A DNA stretch of 64,000 bases, taken from positions 1-64,000 of the forward strand of contig JAEYDD010000033.1 in NCBI GenBank assembly GCA_023404095.1, written 5' to 3'. Below the pieces are notes generated by a model, which was not told where the DNA came from, made no database searches, and worked only from the letters and a program-made list of their open reading frames with translations. Position 1 is the first letter of the stretch, and each line of letters begins with the position of its first letter. Source of the DNA: Pseudomonadota bacterium (GTDB taxonomy: Bacteria > Pseudomonadota > Alphaproteobacteria > Rhizobiales > Rhizobiaceae). Below, piece by piece: positions 42,799 to 52,102 of this stretch. The translations under genes and the position numbers were made by a program.

Positions 42799-43605
42799 TC
42801 AGGTCGCGACACGACGGGCGCGCAGCATCGCCCAGATGCCAAGCGCCAGCATCGGCAGCGAAAGCAGCATGCCCATGGTGAGCCAGCCGCCGAAAAGGTA
42901 GCCGAGCTGCGCATCCGGCTCGCGGAAGAATTCCACGAAGATGCGGCTGATCGCGTAGCCGGCGACGAACATGCCGGTCACGAAACCCGGCTGCTTGAGC
43001 GCCTTGAAGGCGTAGACGGCGATGGCGAGCAGGCCGAGCAGGACGATGCCTTCCAGCGCGGCCTCGTAAAGCTGGCTCGGATGGCGTGCGAAGGGGCCGG
43101 CATTCGGGAAGACGAAGGCCCAGGGTGCGCCGGACAGCCGGCCCCAGAGCTCGCCGTTGACGAAGTTGGCGATACGGCCGAAAAAAAGCCCGATCGGCAC
43201 GACGGCGGAGACGATGTCGAACAGGCTCCAGAGCGCAATCTTGTTCTTGCGGGCAAACAGGAACATGGCGATCGCCGTTCCGGTAAAGCCGCCGTGGAAG
43301 GACATTCCGCCGTTCCAGATCTCGAAAGCGCGCAGCGGATTATCTGCAATCGCGGCGAAATCGTAGAAAAGGATGTAGCCGATCCGGCCGCCGAGAATGA
43401 CGCCGAGTGCGGCCCAGACGAGAAAATCGTCGAGCTGGGCGACCGTCATCGGCGGCGTGTCCCTGGGCCATAGGTCAGCGCGCGTCACCAGCCGCCGGGC
43501 ATAGAGCCAGCCCAGCAGAATGCCGGCGACATAGGCAAGCCCGTACCAATGGACGGCGATGGGGCCGATGGAGAACGCGATCGGGTCGATATTGGGGAAT
43601 GCCAT
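42799..43605 (-). CDS. lgt: Prolipoprotein diacylglyceryl transferase
   Basis: 268 aa, seven-helix inner-membrane enzyme that attaches diacylglycerol to the lipobox cysteine of prolipoproteins. Family residues: WNGGMSFHGG (the catalytic His) and GRIANFVNGELWGR (essential Arg), followed by HPSQLYEA. Start placed at ATG 43605 (MAFPNID); the longer upstream frame is not conserved. It would act on the Kazal and glutamine-rich lipoproteins in this window as on all others. Confidence 0.95.
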   Translation of the reverse strand: MAFPNIDPIAFSIGPIAVHWYGLAYVAGILLGWLYARRLVTRADLWPRDTPPMTVAQLDDFLVWAALGVILGGRIGYILFYDFAAIADNPLRAFEIWNGGMSFHGGFTGTAIAMFLFARKNKIALWSLFDIVSAVVPIGLFFGRIANFVNGELWGRLSGAPWAFVFPNAGPFARHPSQLYEAALEGIVLLGLLAIAVYAFKALKQPGFVTGMFVAGYAISRIFVEFFREPDAQLGYLFGGWLTMGMLLSLPMLALGIWAMLRARRVAT

Positions 43606-43838
43606 GACGGCAAGAAGTTCGGCTGCTGGGATCAAGGGTTCCGGTCCGGTTGACGTGCGCGGAACATGGCGCCCGCATGCGGCACGGTCAAGCCGCTTTT
43701 GCCGAAATGGTGGGCACACGCCCAAGCTTATGCCGACGCTCGGGTGATTCCGCTTGCATACCGGCGCGCCAACTCCTACCTCAGAAAGCGGATGCGGCGG
43801 CAGCCGTGAATTGAGACTTGAAGCCGAGGAGGCGTGCC

Positions 43839-44099
43839 ATGACGACCGGAACCAGTCGAATTCTCGACGACTTCGCCAAGCTGATGACCGATGCCGCGGG
43901 TGCTGCCCAAGGCGTGCGCCAGGAGATGGAGACGGTCTTTCGTGCCCAGGCCGAGCGGTTCCTGAACGGAATGGATCTCGTCAAGCGCGAGGAGTTCGAG
44001 GCGGTACGAGAGATGGCCGTGAAGGCGCGCGACGAAAACGACGCGCTGCTTCAGCGCATCGAGGCGCTCGAGGCGCAGCTCGCAGCAAAAAAGAAGTAG
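43839..44099 (+). CDS. ubiK: Ubiquinone biosynthesis accessory factor UbiK-like (YqiC/BMFP)
   Basis: 86 aa. N-terminal helix LDDFAKLMTDAAGAAQGVRQ, a central FRAQAERFLNGMDLVKREEFEAV and a C-terminal heptad coiled coil (RIEALEAQLAAKKK), as in the trimeric BMFP/UbiK family. UbiK helps the ubiquinone-synthesis hydroxylase complex under aerobic growth. GGAGG lies before ATG 43839. Divergent from lgt. Confidence 0.88.
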   Translation: MTTGTSRILDDFAKLMTDAAGAAQGVRQEMETVFRAQAERFLNGMDLVKREEFEAVREMAVKARDENDALLQRIEALEAQLAAKKK

Positions 44100-44481
44100 C
44101 TTCAGGCTCTTCACTGGCGTTACGGCAGGCCGGTGCGATGCGGATCGCGCCGGCCTCTTTTTTCGCAGAAATTTTGGGCCCTGTGGACATCATTAAAAAA
44201 GCCTTATCGCAGAGTCGTTTAAGGTCCCGTGCTGAATCGTTTTGGGAACCTCTGTCCACAACGCCGGAGACAAAATGCGCCCGGGGGGCTGGTCTGCGGA
44301 CTCTGCCGTTATAGACTGATTTTAAATGATGATTCGAAACGGCGGCGCCAGCTTGGGGCAGGGTTAGTAAGTCAGGGTACTGGTCGCGCCGCGCAATCAT
44401 TCAGTGTTGTTTCCGGGTAGGTTGCCGCGTTCGTGTGAGTGATCGCGAATACGTGTGCCTTCCGGGCCAAGAGGGTGACGC
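44100..44481. other. Intergenic region downstream of ubiK
   Basis: 382 bases. It opens with the ubiK terminator; the rest carries the promoter region of the YbjN-like gene. No RNA gene or small reading frame stands out. Confidence 0.45.
44127..44163 (+). terminator. Terminator of ubiK
   Basis: Imperfect 12-bp stem (AGGCCGG-T-GCGAT / ATCGC-G-CCGGCCT) followed by a run of six T residues. Confidence 0.85.
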
Positions 44482-44982
44482 ATGAACCTGATGGAATTGG
44501 ATGTCGTACGCCAGTCTAACCCGGTCGATATGATCGAGTTCGTCGCTGCGAACAATGACTGGTCGTTCGAACGGTCGGGCGAAGACGAAATCGCCATGAC
44601 GGTCGAAGGCAAGTGGGCCGACTACCACGTCTCCTTTTCCTGGATGGAGGAGTTCGAAGCGCTGCATCTCGCTTGCGCCTTCGACATCAAGGTGCCGGAA
44701 AGTCGTGTCAATGAAGTGATCAGGCTCCTGTCGCACGTCAACGGTCAGGTCCTTATGGGGCATTTCGACCTGTGGCGGCATGAGGACGTGGTGATCTTCC
44801 GCCAGTCTCTGCTGCTCGCGGGCGGCGCGGAGCCGACCAATCGGCAGGTCGAGGTGCTGCTTTCCAGCGCGCTCGAAACATGTGAAGCCTATTTTCAGGC
44901 ATTCCAGTTTGTCGTCTGGTCGGGTATGGAAGCGCAGGCCGCTGTCGATGCGGTCATGTTCGAGACAGTCGGAGTGGCGTAG
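44482..44982 (+). CDS. YbjN-domain protein
   Basis: 166 aa. Matches the YbjN pattern (WSFERSGEDEIAMTVEGKWADYHVSFSWMEE at the N-terminal half and a helical tail ending MFETVGVA). YbjN-type proteins behave like tetrameric chaperone-like folds (type III chaperone related) and affect motility and stress in E. coli. Stop and the proC start are 2 bases apart, so the two genes form a unit. Confidence 0.85.
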   Translation: MNLMELDVVRQSNPVDMIEFVAANNDWSFERSGEDEIAMTVEGKWADYHVSFSWMEEFEALHLACAFDIKVPESRVNEVIRLLSHVNGQVLMGHFDLWRHEDVVIFRQSLLLAGGAEPTNRQVEVLLSSALETCEAYFQAFQFVVWSGMEAQAAVDAVMFETVGVA

Positions 44983-44984
44983 TT

Positions 44985-45803
44985 ATGAGTGTAGATGCAG
45001 CGGGCCCCATCGTTCTGGTCGGAGCTGGAAACATGGGCGGGGCCATGCTCTCGGGCTGGCTGAAGAGCGGCGTGCCCGGCTCTTCCTTCCTCGTTCTGGA
45101 TCCCGGCCCGTCGCCGGCCATGCAGTCGCTTCTTGCCGAAAAAGGCGTGCGTCACGCGACGTCTGCGCCTTCCGGCGTCCAGGCATCTATCCTGTTCGTC
45201 GCGGTGAAGCCGCAGTTGATCGACGCCGTTCTTCCGCCGCTTAAAGGGCTCGTCGGTCCCGGCACTGTCGTCGTCTCGGTTGCCGCTGGAAAGACGCTTG
45301 CCAACCTGGAGGCGCATCTTGGAAAGGCGGGCATGGTCCGCGCGATGCCCAACACGCCGGCGATGGTCGGTCGGGGCGTTACCGGCGCCTATGCCAACGA
45401 GGGTGTGACTGCGGAGCAGCGTGCGCAGGTCGAAACGCTCCTGAAAGTCAGCGGTCCCGTCGAGTGGGTTGCGACGGAAGCCGATATCGACGCTGTGACC
45501 GCCGTTTCCGGCAGCGGACCGGCCTATGTCTTCTATCTCGTGGAGTGCATGGCTGAGGCGGGCCGCAAAGCCGGCCTGCCGGCGGACCTCGCCATGCGCC
45601 TCGCACGGGAAACCGTCTCGGGGGCTGGCGAACTTCTTCACCAGTCCCCCGACGACGCCTCCAAGCTGCGCCAGAACGTGACGTCTCCCGGCGGGACGAC
45701 CGCCGCAGCGCTTTCCGTGCTGATGGCCGAAGACGGCATGCAGCCGCTGTTCGATCGGGCGATCGCCGCTGCCCGCAAGCGCGCGGAAGAACTGGCCGGT
45801 TGA
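44985..45803 (+). CDS. proC: Pyrroline-5-carboxylate reductase
   Basis: 272 aa. Last step of proline synthesis (NAD(P)H-dependent). Rossmann motif VLVGAGNMGGAML (about residues 10-22), VAVKPQLID, AMPNTPAMVGRGVTG and the C-terminal GSGPAYVFYLVE and TSPGGTTAAALSVL. Full length. Confidence 0.96.
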   Translation: MSVDAAGPIVLVGAGNMGGAMLSGWLKSGVPGSSFLVLDPGPSPAMQSLLAEKGVRHATSAPSGVQASILFVAVKPQLIDAVLPPLKGLVGPGTVVVSVAAGKTLANLEAHLGKAGMVRAMPNTPAMVGRGVTGAYANEGVTAEQRAQVETLLKVSGPVEWVATEADIDAVTAVSGSGPAYVFYLVECMAEAGRKAGLPADLAMRLARETVSGAGELLHQSPDDASKLRQNVTSPGGTTAAALSVLMAEDGMQPLFDRAIAAARKRAEELAG

Positions 45804-45920
45804 GCGCTGTGCCGTCGAACCTGACCCGACGGCTGCCCGTTCGTTCGATGAGGTTTGTCCCGCGCGCCTGAAGGCGAGGCGGGACGGATCCGTCCACCGT
45901 CTGTATTCGTGGAGCACTCC

Positions 45921-46262
45921 ATGTCCGATACTATCTCCTATGCCGATTTCGAGCGGGTCGACATTCGTGTCGGCACGATTGTCGAGGCCTCCGAGTTTCC
46001 CGAGGCCCGCAAGCCGGCCTATAAGCTGACAATCGACTTCGGGCCGGAAATCGGGCTCAAGAAGTCGTCGGCACAGATCACCGCGCACTATGATCCTGAT
46101 CGGCTGGTGGGGCGGCAGGTGCTAGGCGTGGTCAACTTTCCGCCGCGCCAGATCGGGCCGGTTCGCTCCGAGGTGCTGACGCTCGGCTTTGCCGACGAGG
46201 CAGGTGCGATCGTGCTTGCCGCGACCGAGCGCCCGGTCCCGAACGGCGCGCGGCTCTGCTGA
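45921..46262 (+). CDS. csaA: tRNA-binding protein, CsaA-like
   Basis: 113 aa OB-fold protein from ATG 45921 (MSDTISY). Typical strands RVDIRVGTIVEA, KLTIDFGPEIGLKKSSAQIT and VNFPPRQIGPVRSEVL are seen, as in CsaA and the C-terminal domain of methionyl-tRNA synthetase. Binds tRNA elbow and has chaperone-like activity in Bacillus. Confidence 0.92.
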   Translation: MSDTISYADFERVDIRVGTIVEASEFPEARKPAYKLTIDFGPEIGLKKSSAQITAHYDPDRLVGRQVLGVVNFPPRQIGPVRSEVLTLGFADEAGAIVLAATERPVPNGARLC

Positions 46263-46312
46263 CGGGCCGCTCGGACTCCTGTTCCGATTTTGTTAACAGC
46301 GTTGTTTTGTTC

Positions 46313-46344
46313 GCGGCCGCCATCTGAAGCTGGCGGCCGTTTTT
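46313..46344 (+). terminator. Terminator downstream of csaA
   Basis: 9-bp GC-rich stem (CGGCCGCCA / TGGCGGCCG), 8-base loop and a TTTTT run, between convergent csaA and the sensor kinase. Confidence 0.88.
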
Positions 46345-46453
46345 GCTGTTTTGCGGGATGGCGCATCGCCATCGGACGGTGTGCTGTGCGCTCAGATTGC
46401 GATCCGGAACGCCCCACTGCCGCATTTGGCGCCTGCCGCGCGGCAGGCACGCC

Positions 46454-47839
46454 TCAAGCCGGAATGCGGATCGTGGCCCTGAGGCCGCCGAGCGGACTGT
46501 CGGAGAGCGTGACATTGCCGCCGTGGCTGCGGGCGATGTCTCGGGCGATCGCCAAGCCGAGACCGGTCCCTGACGAATCCAGATTGCGCGCCTCGTCCAG
46601 CCGGAAGAACGGCTTGAAGACGTCGTCGCGCGAGCGCTCCGGAATGCCCGGCCCGTCATCATCGACGACGATCGTCAGCCACTTGGCGCTGTGGCGGGCC
46701 TGGATGTCCACCTTGTTGGCGTAACGCAGGCCATTGGAGACGATGTTGCCGACCAGGCGCGAGAAGGCGTTCGGCCTCACCAGCACCTCGTCCTCGCCCT
46801 CGATCGAGCTCGTCAGTTCCTTGCCGTTCAGTTCCGCCTCGATTTCGAATTTCTCGAACAGGTTCGTCAGCCGCAACTGTCCCACGTCCTCTTCCGCCTC
46901 GCCGCGGGCGAAGGAGAGGTAGCCCTCCAGCATGCTCTGCATGTCCTCGACATCCTGGTTGAGACCCTCGAGGTCGGGGTTCTTGCCGGCCAGTGCCAGT
47001 TGCAGCTTGAAGCGGGTCAGGATGGTGCGAAGATCGTGGCTGACGCCTGTCAGCATCGCCGTGCGCTGCTCCATCTGCCGTTCGATCCGTTCCCGCATGA
47101 GCATGAAGGCGAGGCCGGCGCGGCGCACCTCGTCGGCGCCGCGCGGAGCGAAGTCTTCGGGCATCTTCTGACCCTTTCCGAAGCTTTCGGCCGCCTGCGC
47201 GAGCGTCAGGATCGGACGGATCTGGCCGCGCAGGAACAGGATCGAGATAGCGAGCAGCACCAGCGACGTACCCACCATCCAGATCAGGAAGATATGGGTG
47301 TTCGACGCATAGGTATGGTTGCGGCGTGCATAGACGCGCAGGATCCTGTCGTCGTCGACCTGGATGCGAATCTCGACGAGATTGCTGTCGCCCAGCGTGT
47401 CGATCCAGAACGGCAGCTTCACCTGGCGCGTGATCTGCTCGCTCAGGATGTTGTCGAGGATGTTGAAGAATGGCTTCGGGCGCGGAGGGGGAAGCTGGTC
47501 GCCCCTTTCGATCGCGATGTTGAGGTTCAGCCGGTCGCGGGCGATGCGCATGATCTGCGCATCGTCGCCGTCGTCCGGAAACGTGTCGATGAGGTCGATG
47601 ATCGCCGCGATATCGCGTGTCACGGCCATGGAGAGCCGTTCCGTCACGAGCTGCCAGTGGCGCTCCATGAAGACGAAGGCGACGACGGACTGCAGCAGCA
47701 CCATCGGGATGATGATGATCAGAAGCGAGCGGGTGTAGAGGCCGGTCGGCAACTGCCGGCGCAGCCATTTCGCAACCCTGCGCCAGCCGGCCAGCGGCCG
47801 TCGCTCGATCTCGCGCTTGAACGTCTCGAAAGTCGTCAT
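46454..47839 (-). CDS. Sensor histidine kinase, EnvZ type
   Basis: 461 aa. Two membrane helices (about 39-58 and 180-200) flank a periplasmic domain; HAMP at about 200-255; phospho-acceptor H-box GVSHDLRTILTRFKLQL at about 265; ATP-binding N, G1 and G2 boxes (VGNIVSNGLRYA, DDDGPGIPE, SSGTGLGLAI). The partner of the response regulator 34 bases upstream. The periplasmic domain resembles osmosensor-type kinases in length, but the signal is not readable. Confidence 0.92.
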   Translation of the reverse strand: MTTFETFKREIERRPLAGWRRVAKWLRRQLPTGLYTRSLLIIIIPMVLLQSVVAFVFMERHWQLVTERLSMAVTRDIAAIIDLIDTFPDDGDDAQIMRIARDRLNLNIAIERGDQLPPPRPKPFFNILDNILSEQITRQVKLPFWIDTLGDSNLVEIRIQVDDDRILRVYARRNHTYASNTHIFLIWMVGTSLVLLAISILFLRGQIRPILTLAQAAESFGKGQKMPEDFAPRGADEVRRAGLAFMLMRERIERQMEQRTAMLTGVSHDLRTILTRFKLQLALAGKNPDLEGLNQDVEDMQSMLEGYLSFARGEAEEDVGQLRLTNLFEKFEIEAELNGKELTSSIEGEDEVLVRPNAFSRLVGNIVSNGLRYANKVDIQARHSAKWLTIVVDDDGPGIPERSRDDVFKPFFRLDEARNLDSSGTGLGLAIARDIARSHGGNVTLSDSPLGGLRATIRIPA

Positions 47840-47873
47840 ATCGGCGCTTTGCCTTCCGCCGCCACCCGGCGGT

Positions 47874-48575
47874 CTACTCGATACTCAGCCTGTAGCCGAT
47901 GCCGCGAACCGTCTGAAGCCAGACGGGGTTGGTCGGGTCGTCCTCGATTTTCCGCCGCAGCCGGTTGATCTGCACGTCGATCGTCCGTTCGCCCACGTCC
48001 GTCTCCTCGCCGATCAGCTCGTGGCGCGGGATGGTCTCGCCCGCCCGCAGCGAAAACAGCAGCATGATCTCCTGCTCGCGGTCCGTCAGCCTGATGGGAT
48101 CGCCGCCGCGCTTGAGCTCCTTGCGCACGATAGAAAAGGTGTATGGCCCGAACATGACCTGCTCGATCTTCGGGGCGGCAGGCTGTGCGTTGCGCTTGAG
48201 GATGTTGTTGACGCGCAGCACGAGTTCGCGCGGCTCGAACGGCTTTGCCAGATAGTCGTCGGCGCCCGCCTCCAGGCCCTCGATGCGCGCGGTGGTTTCC
48301 GTCAGCGCCGTGAGCATGATGATGGGGATGCTGCGGATGGCGCGCAGGCTCTGCGTCAGTTGCAGGCCGGTTTCGCCGGGCATCATCACGTCCATGACGA
48401 TGAGGTCGAAATCCAGCCCCTGCAACTTGCGGCGGGCCTCGTCGGCATCGCCGGCCACGGTCACGCGGAAACCTTCACCGGTGAGATAGCGGCTCAACAG
48501 CTCGCGGATGCGCTTGTCGTCATCGACGATCAAGAGGTGCGCTGCGTCGTCGGATGGTCTGTCAATGGTCGTCAT
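47874..48575 (-). CDS. OmpR-family response regulator, PetR-like
   Basis: 233 aa. Receiver domain with phospho-acceptor Asp in LIVMDVMMPGETG and switch residues LTALTE, then a winged-helix DNA-binding domain (LTDREQEIMLLF, ERTIDVQINRLRRKIEDDP). Gene order MarR regulator - OmpR regulator is that of petP-petR of Rhodobacter capsulatus, where both are needed for growth linked to cytochrome expression. Identity with PetR is probable, not proven. Confidence 0.92.
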   Translation of the reverse strand: MTTIDRPSDDAAHLLIVDDDKRIRELLSRYLTGEGFRVTVAGDADEARRKLQGLDFDLIVMDVMMPGETGLQLTQSLRAIRSIPIIMLTALTETTARIEGLEAGADDYLAKPFEPRELVLRVNNILKRNAQPAAPKIEQVMFGPYTFSIVRKELKRGGDPIRLTDREQEIMLLFSLRAGETIPRHELIGEETDVGERTIDVQINRLRRKIEDDPTNPVWLQTVRGIGYRLSIE

Positions 48576-48590
48576 TGCCGTTCGTCCCGG

Positions 48591-49097
48591 TTAGTCGTCG
48601 CGCGCATTCTGCATGCCGATCAGGAATCGGGTGATCGCCTGGCGATCTTCGGCGCTCATGCCGTCGAAGGCGCGCTTGATGCGCTGATGCTGCGGTTCGG
48701 CCAGCGCCAGCGCTAGCTCGCGGCCGGCGCGCGTCGGGTAAAGCTTGCGCTGCCGGCGATCTTCTGGACCTGCCAGCTGGCAAATATAGCCTGAGTCGAT
48801 CAGCTGCTTCAAAACCCGCGCCAGACTCTGCTTGGTAATCTTCAGCGTATCCAGCAGGTCGGCCACTGTCAGTCCCGGTTCGCGGTTGACGAAATGCACG
48901 ACGCGGTGATGCGCGCGGCCAAAGCCGCTACGCTCGAGAATCGCGTCAGGGTCGGAAATGAAATCGCGATAGGCGAAGAAGAATCCCTCGATGATCTCGA
49001 AATCTATGCCGCCCTCGTCGGTCAAGGGCTGGTCGAAGAACTCGATCGCGCCCTTTCGTTCCGGTGTCTGTCGTCCCACGCGGTCATTTCCTTTCAT
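48591..49097 (-). CDS. MarR-family regulator, PetP-like
   Basis: 168 aa. Helical N-terminus, then a winged helix (TVADLLDTLKITKQSLARVLKQLIDSGYICQL) with the wing GPEDRRQRKLYPT typical of MarR proteins. First gene of a three-gene unit with the OmpR regulator and the sensor kinase. Divergent from the aminotransferase gene; the AT-rich stretch near 49130-49160 (TTATTGACATAA) may contain the promoters and a weak dyad. Confidence 0.9.
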   Translation of the reverse strand: MKGNDRVGRQTPERKGAIEFFDQPLTDEGGIDFEIIEGFFFAYRDFISDPDAILERSGFGRAHHRVVHFVNREPGLTVADLLDTLKITKQSLARVLKQLIDSGYICQLAGPEDRRQRKLYPTRAGRELALALAEPQHQRIKRAFDGMSAEDRQAITRFLIGMQNARDD

Positions 49098-49343
49098 CGC
49101 ATCGATACCCGGCGCAACATTCGCAAAAATACGTCAGCGTTATTGACATAATTTTACCTCCTTGTTACCCCATGTCCACAGCTTGCCGACGCAATCCCCA
49201 TCGCATGCGCCAGGTGACGACGCCGGCGCCCCGCCGGCATTCGGCCGTGTTGGCAAGGCAGTATCATGCCTGTGTCTGGTTTGACCGTATCGGGCGGAGA
49301 AATCAACATCAAGAACGGTCCTTGGGGCCGGGAGGAGATCATC

Positions 49344-50231
49344 ATGGCGGTTCCGTTTGATCAGCTGGAAGGGCAGATCTGGTTCAATGGCGAGTTCGTG
49401 GACTGGAAGGACGCCAAGATCCACGTCCTCACGCACGGACTTCACTATGCAAGCGCGGTCTTCGAGGGCGAGCGCGCCTATGGCGGCCGCATCTTCAAGC
49501 TCACCGAGCACAATCGCCGACTGCACCGTTCCGCCGAAGTCCTCGGCTTCAAGATCCCGTATTCGGTCGAGGAACTGGATGCGGCGAGTATCGAGCTTCT
49601 GAAGCGGCAGGGCTTTTCCGAAGCCTATGTGCGTCCGATCGCCTGGCGCGGTTCGGAAATGATGGGCGTCTCGGCACAGAGCAACCGCATCAACGTCGCC
49701 ATCGCCATCTGGCAGTGGGGCAGCTACTTCAATCCGGCGGAAAAGCTGAAGGGCATCCGGCTCGACATCGCCGAGTACCGTCGTCCCGATCCGCGCACCG
49801 CCCCGTGCGAATCCAAGGCTGCCGGTCTTTACATGATCTGCACGATCTCCAAGCACGCCGCAGAGGCGAAGGGCTATGCGGATGCGATGATGCTGGATTA
49901 TCGCGGCCAGGTGGCCGAGGCGACCGGCGCCAACATCTTCTTCGTCAAGGACGGCGCGCTGCATACGCCGACGCCGGACTGCTTCCTCAACGGGCTTACG
50001 CGCCAGACGGTGATCGAGCTGGCCAAGCGCCGCGGCTATCAGGTCGTCGAGCGGGCGATCATGCCCGAGGAGCTTTCGAGCTTCAGCGAATGCTTCCTGA
50101 CGGGGTCCGCCGCCGAAGTGACGCCGGTTTCGGAGATCGGCCCCTACCGGTTCACGCCGGCGGCGATCACCGAGACGCTGATGAACGACTACATGAAGGA
50201 AGTCCAGCCGCTCGCAGCCGCGGCGGAGTAA
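49344..50231 (+). CDS. ilvE: Branched-chain amino acid aminotransferase
   Basis: 295 aa from ATG 49344 (GGGAGGAG upstream). Class IV fold: LEGQIWFNGEFVDWKDAKI, HGLHYASAVFEGERAY, catalytic Lys in PCESKAAGLYMIC (about residue 157), GQVAEATGANIFFVK and FLTGSAAEVTPV. Interconverts valine, leucine and isoleucine with their 2-oxo acids using glutamate. Length and motifs fit IlvE, although D-amino acid and 4-amino-4-deoxychorismate relatives share the fold. Confidence 0.92.
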   Translation: MAVPFDQLEGQIWFNGEFVDWKDAKIHVLTHGLHYASAVFEGERAYGGRIFKLTEHNRRLHRSAEVLGFKIPYSVEELDAASIELLKRQGFSEAYVRPIAWRGSEMMGVSAQSNRINVAIAIWQWGSYFNPAEKLKGIRLDIAEYRRPDPRTAPCESKAAGLYMICTISKHAAEAKGYADAMMLDYRGQVAEATGANIFFVKDGALHTPTPDCFLNGLTRQTVIELAKRRGYQVVERAIMPEELSSFSECFLTGSAAEVTPVSEIGPYRFTPAAITETLMNDYMKEVQPLAAAAE

Positions 50232-50285
50232 GGCAGATCAGGAGATAGGCGGCGTTTTGTGCGCCGCCTTTCCCCACATGAACGT

Positions 50286-50555
50286 TCAGGCCGATTTCCG
50301 GCCGAGCAGGCTTCCGGCAATGGCCTGCAGGACGCCGCCGCCGATCAGACCTCCGATGCCGTTGGCGACGAGATTGGAAAGGCCGGCCTCGCCGCCAAGC
50401 GCCTGCAGGAGCAGGCCGCCGCCGATGCCGCCGATCGCCCCGACGATGGTGCGCACGACGACATTGGTCGCCTGCTGTTTCAGCATGGCCCCCACGGCAT
50501 TGCCGCCGATGGCCCCGCTGATGAGCTGCGTGATGAGTGGCATCAAAGCTTCCAT
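50286..50555 (-). CDS. Small glycine-rich hydrophobic protein
   Basis: 89 aa, GGGGGAG five bases before the ATG. Alternating glycine/hydrophobic segments (LISGAIGGNAVGAML, TIVGAIGGIGGGLLLQAL, LVANGIGGLIGGGVLQAIAG) resemble a glycine-zipper. No recognised family; similar small proteins in rhizobia are often annotated as DUF-type membrane proteins. A membrane or oligomer-forming role is an inference. Confidence 0.7.
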   Translation of the reverse strand: MEALMPLITQLISGAIGGNAVGAMLKQQATNVVVRTIVGAIGGIGGGLLLQALGGEAGLSNLVANGIGGLIGGGVLQAIAGSLLGRKSA

Positions 50556-50800
50556 GTGCACTCCCCCGATAAGGTCGTGCCGGAAGCGCGTCCACGCCTT
50601 CCGGCATCGAACACGTGAACCTGGCAGCTGCCTTCCCATGCGGCCGACTCGCCAGTCGCCGATACTTTCGGCATCGCTAAAGTGGTTGCAAATTGTGCAA
50701 CTGTCAATTTCACCGGGAAGTTGGCCGAGAGACCGGACGTGTAAGCTGGTCGGCGTACTGCAAAGTCGGGATGGCCGGGATTTTCAGTGCTGAGAAAGGA

Positions 50801-50823
50801 GCAGCCGCCCCGAAGGCGGCTGC
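50801..50823 (-). terminator. Hairpin downstream of hppD
   Basis: 9-bp stem GCAGCCGCC / GGCGGCTGC with a 5-base loop, 36 bases after the hppD stop. The following bases on the minus strand (CTCCTTTCTC) are T-rich but not a clean run. Confidence 0.6.
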
Positions 50824-50859
50824 CTGCACTCCATTGGGGGTATCGGCTGGGAAGTGCCT

Positions 50860-51969
50860 CTATTCGGCCGCGTCGTTGAAGACGCCGCGGCGGATCTGGT
50901 CCTGCTCGATCGATTCGAACAGCGCTTTGAAGTTACCTTCGCCGAAGCCTTCGTCGCCCTTGCGCTGGATGAACTCGAAGAAGATCGGCCCGATGACGGT
51001 CTTGGAGAAGATCTGCAGCAGGATCTTCGTCGTCCCGCCGTTCACCACGCCTTCGCCGTCGATCAGGATGCCGTGCTTCTTCAGCCGCTCGATCGGTTCC
51101 TCATGGTCGTGTACCCGCCCATGTGACGCCTCGTAATAAGTCTCCGGCGGGCCGGGCATGAATTTCAGGCCGTTTTCGGCAAGCTTGTCGGTGGCGTCGT
51201 AGATCGCGTCGGTACCGACGGCGATGTGCTGGATGCCTTCGCCGTTATACTTGCGCAGATACTCCTCGATCTGGCTCCGGTCGTCGGTCGACTCGTTCAG
51301 GGGAATGCGGATCTTGCCACAGGGCGAGGTGATGGCGCGCGACACCAGCCCGCTCATCTTGCCGGCGATGTCGAAGAAGTGGATCTGCCGGAAATTAAAG
51401 AGCTCACGGTAGAAGGCCCACCATTTGTCCATGTTGCCGCGGAAGACATTGTGCGTCAGGTGGTCGAGATAGTAGAAGCCGACCCCCGCCGGCTTGGGAT
51501 TGCGCTCTGCCACCCAGTCGAACTCGGCGTCGTAGGGCGAACCCTTCTCGCCATAGCGATCGACGAAATAGAGGAGCGATCCGCCAATACCCACGATCGC
51601 GGGGACGTCGATGCACTTGTCAGCGCCGGTGTATTCTTCGGCGCCCATCGATACCGCGTGCTTCAGTGCGTGCTGCGCATCGACGACGCGCCAGGCCATG
51701 GAAGGCGCACAAGGGCCGTGCTTTTCGACGAAGCGATCGGCGAAGGAGCCCTTCTCGGCATTCAGGATGTAGTTGATGTCCCCCTGCCGCCAGACGGAAA
51801 TGTCCTTCGTTCGGTGGCGGGCGACTTCGCTATAACCCATGCGCGCGAACAGTTCGCGGAGCTTTTCCGGTTCGGGATGTGCGAATTCGACGAATTCGAA
51901 GCCGTCGGTGCCGGCCGGATTTTCGGCCGTGATTTCAGCGGGTGGTGCATCGTGCGGGAAAGGTCCCAT
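50860..51969 (-). CDS. hppD: 4-hydroxyphenylpyruvate dioxygenase
   Basis: 369 aa. Converts 4-hydroxyphenylpyruvate to homogentisate in tyrosine degradation. Fe(II) ligands of the vicinal-oxygen-chelate fold are in place: His in LDHLTHNV, His in GIQHIAVGT and Glu in FFEFIQRKG. Divergent from an Lrp-type regulator 134 bases away, which is likely its controller. Start set at ATG 51969. Confidence 0.96.
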   Translation of the reverse strand: MGPFPHDAPPAEITAENPAGTDGFEFVEFAHPEPEKLRELFARMGYSEVARHRTKDISVWRQGDINYILNAEKGSFADRFVEKHGPCAPSMAWRVVDAQHALKHAVSMGAEEYTGADKCIDVPAIVGIGGSLLYFVDRYGEKGSPYDAEFDWVAERNPKPAGVGFYYLDHLTHNVFRGNMDKWWAFYRELFNFRQIHFFDIAGKMSGLVSRAITSPCGKIRIPLNESTDDRSQIEEYLRKYNGEGIQHIAVGTDAIYDATDKLAENGLKFMPGPPETYYEASHGRVHDHEEPIERLKKHGILIDGEGVVNGGTTKILLQIFSKTVIGPIFFEFIQRKGDEGFGEGNFKALFESIEQDQIRRGVFNDAAE

Positions 51970-52102
51970 GGCTTGTCCTCCGTCAATTCCGTTACCCGAT
52001 GCAAGTATGCGCCGAGATCGCCGCACGAAGTTTGCAAAGTGTGTGGGCAATCCGGTGTCAATGACGTATTCTTGCATGGAATGGCACATAGGAGACGAAA
52101 TC

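Noticed and set aside
49143..49171. TTGACA as the -35 box of an ilvE promoter
   Set aside because: No matching -10 hexamer at 16-18 bases; kept only as a remark in the MarR entry.
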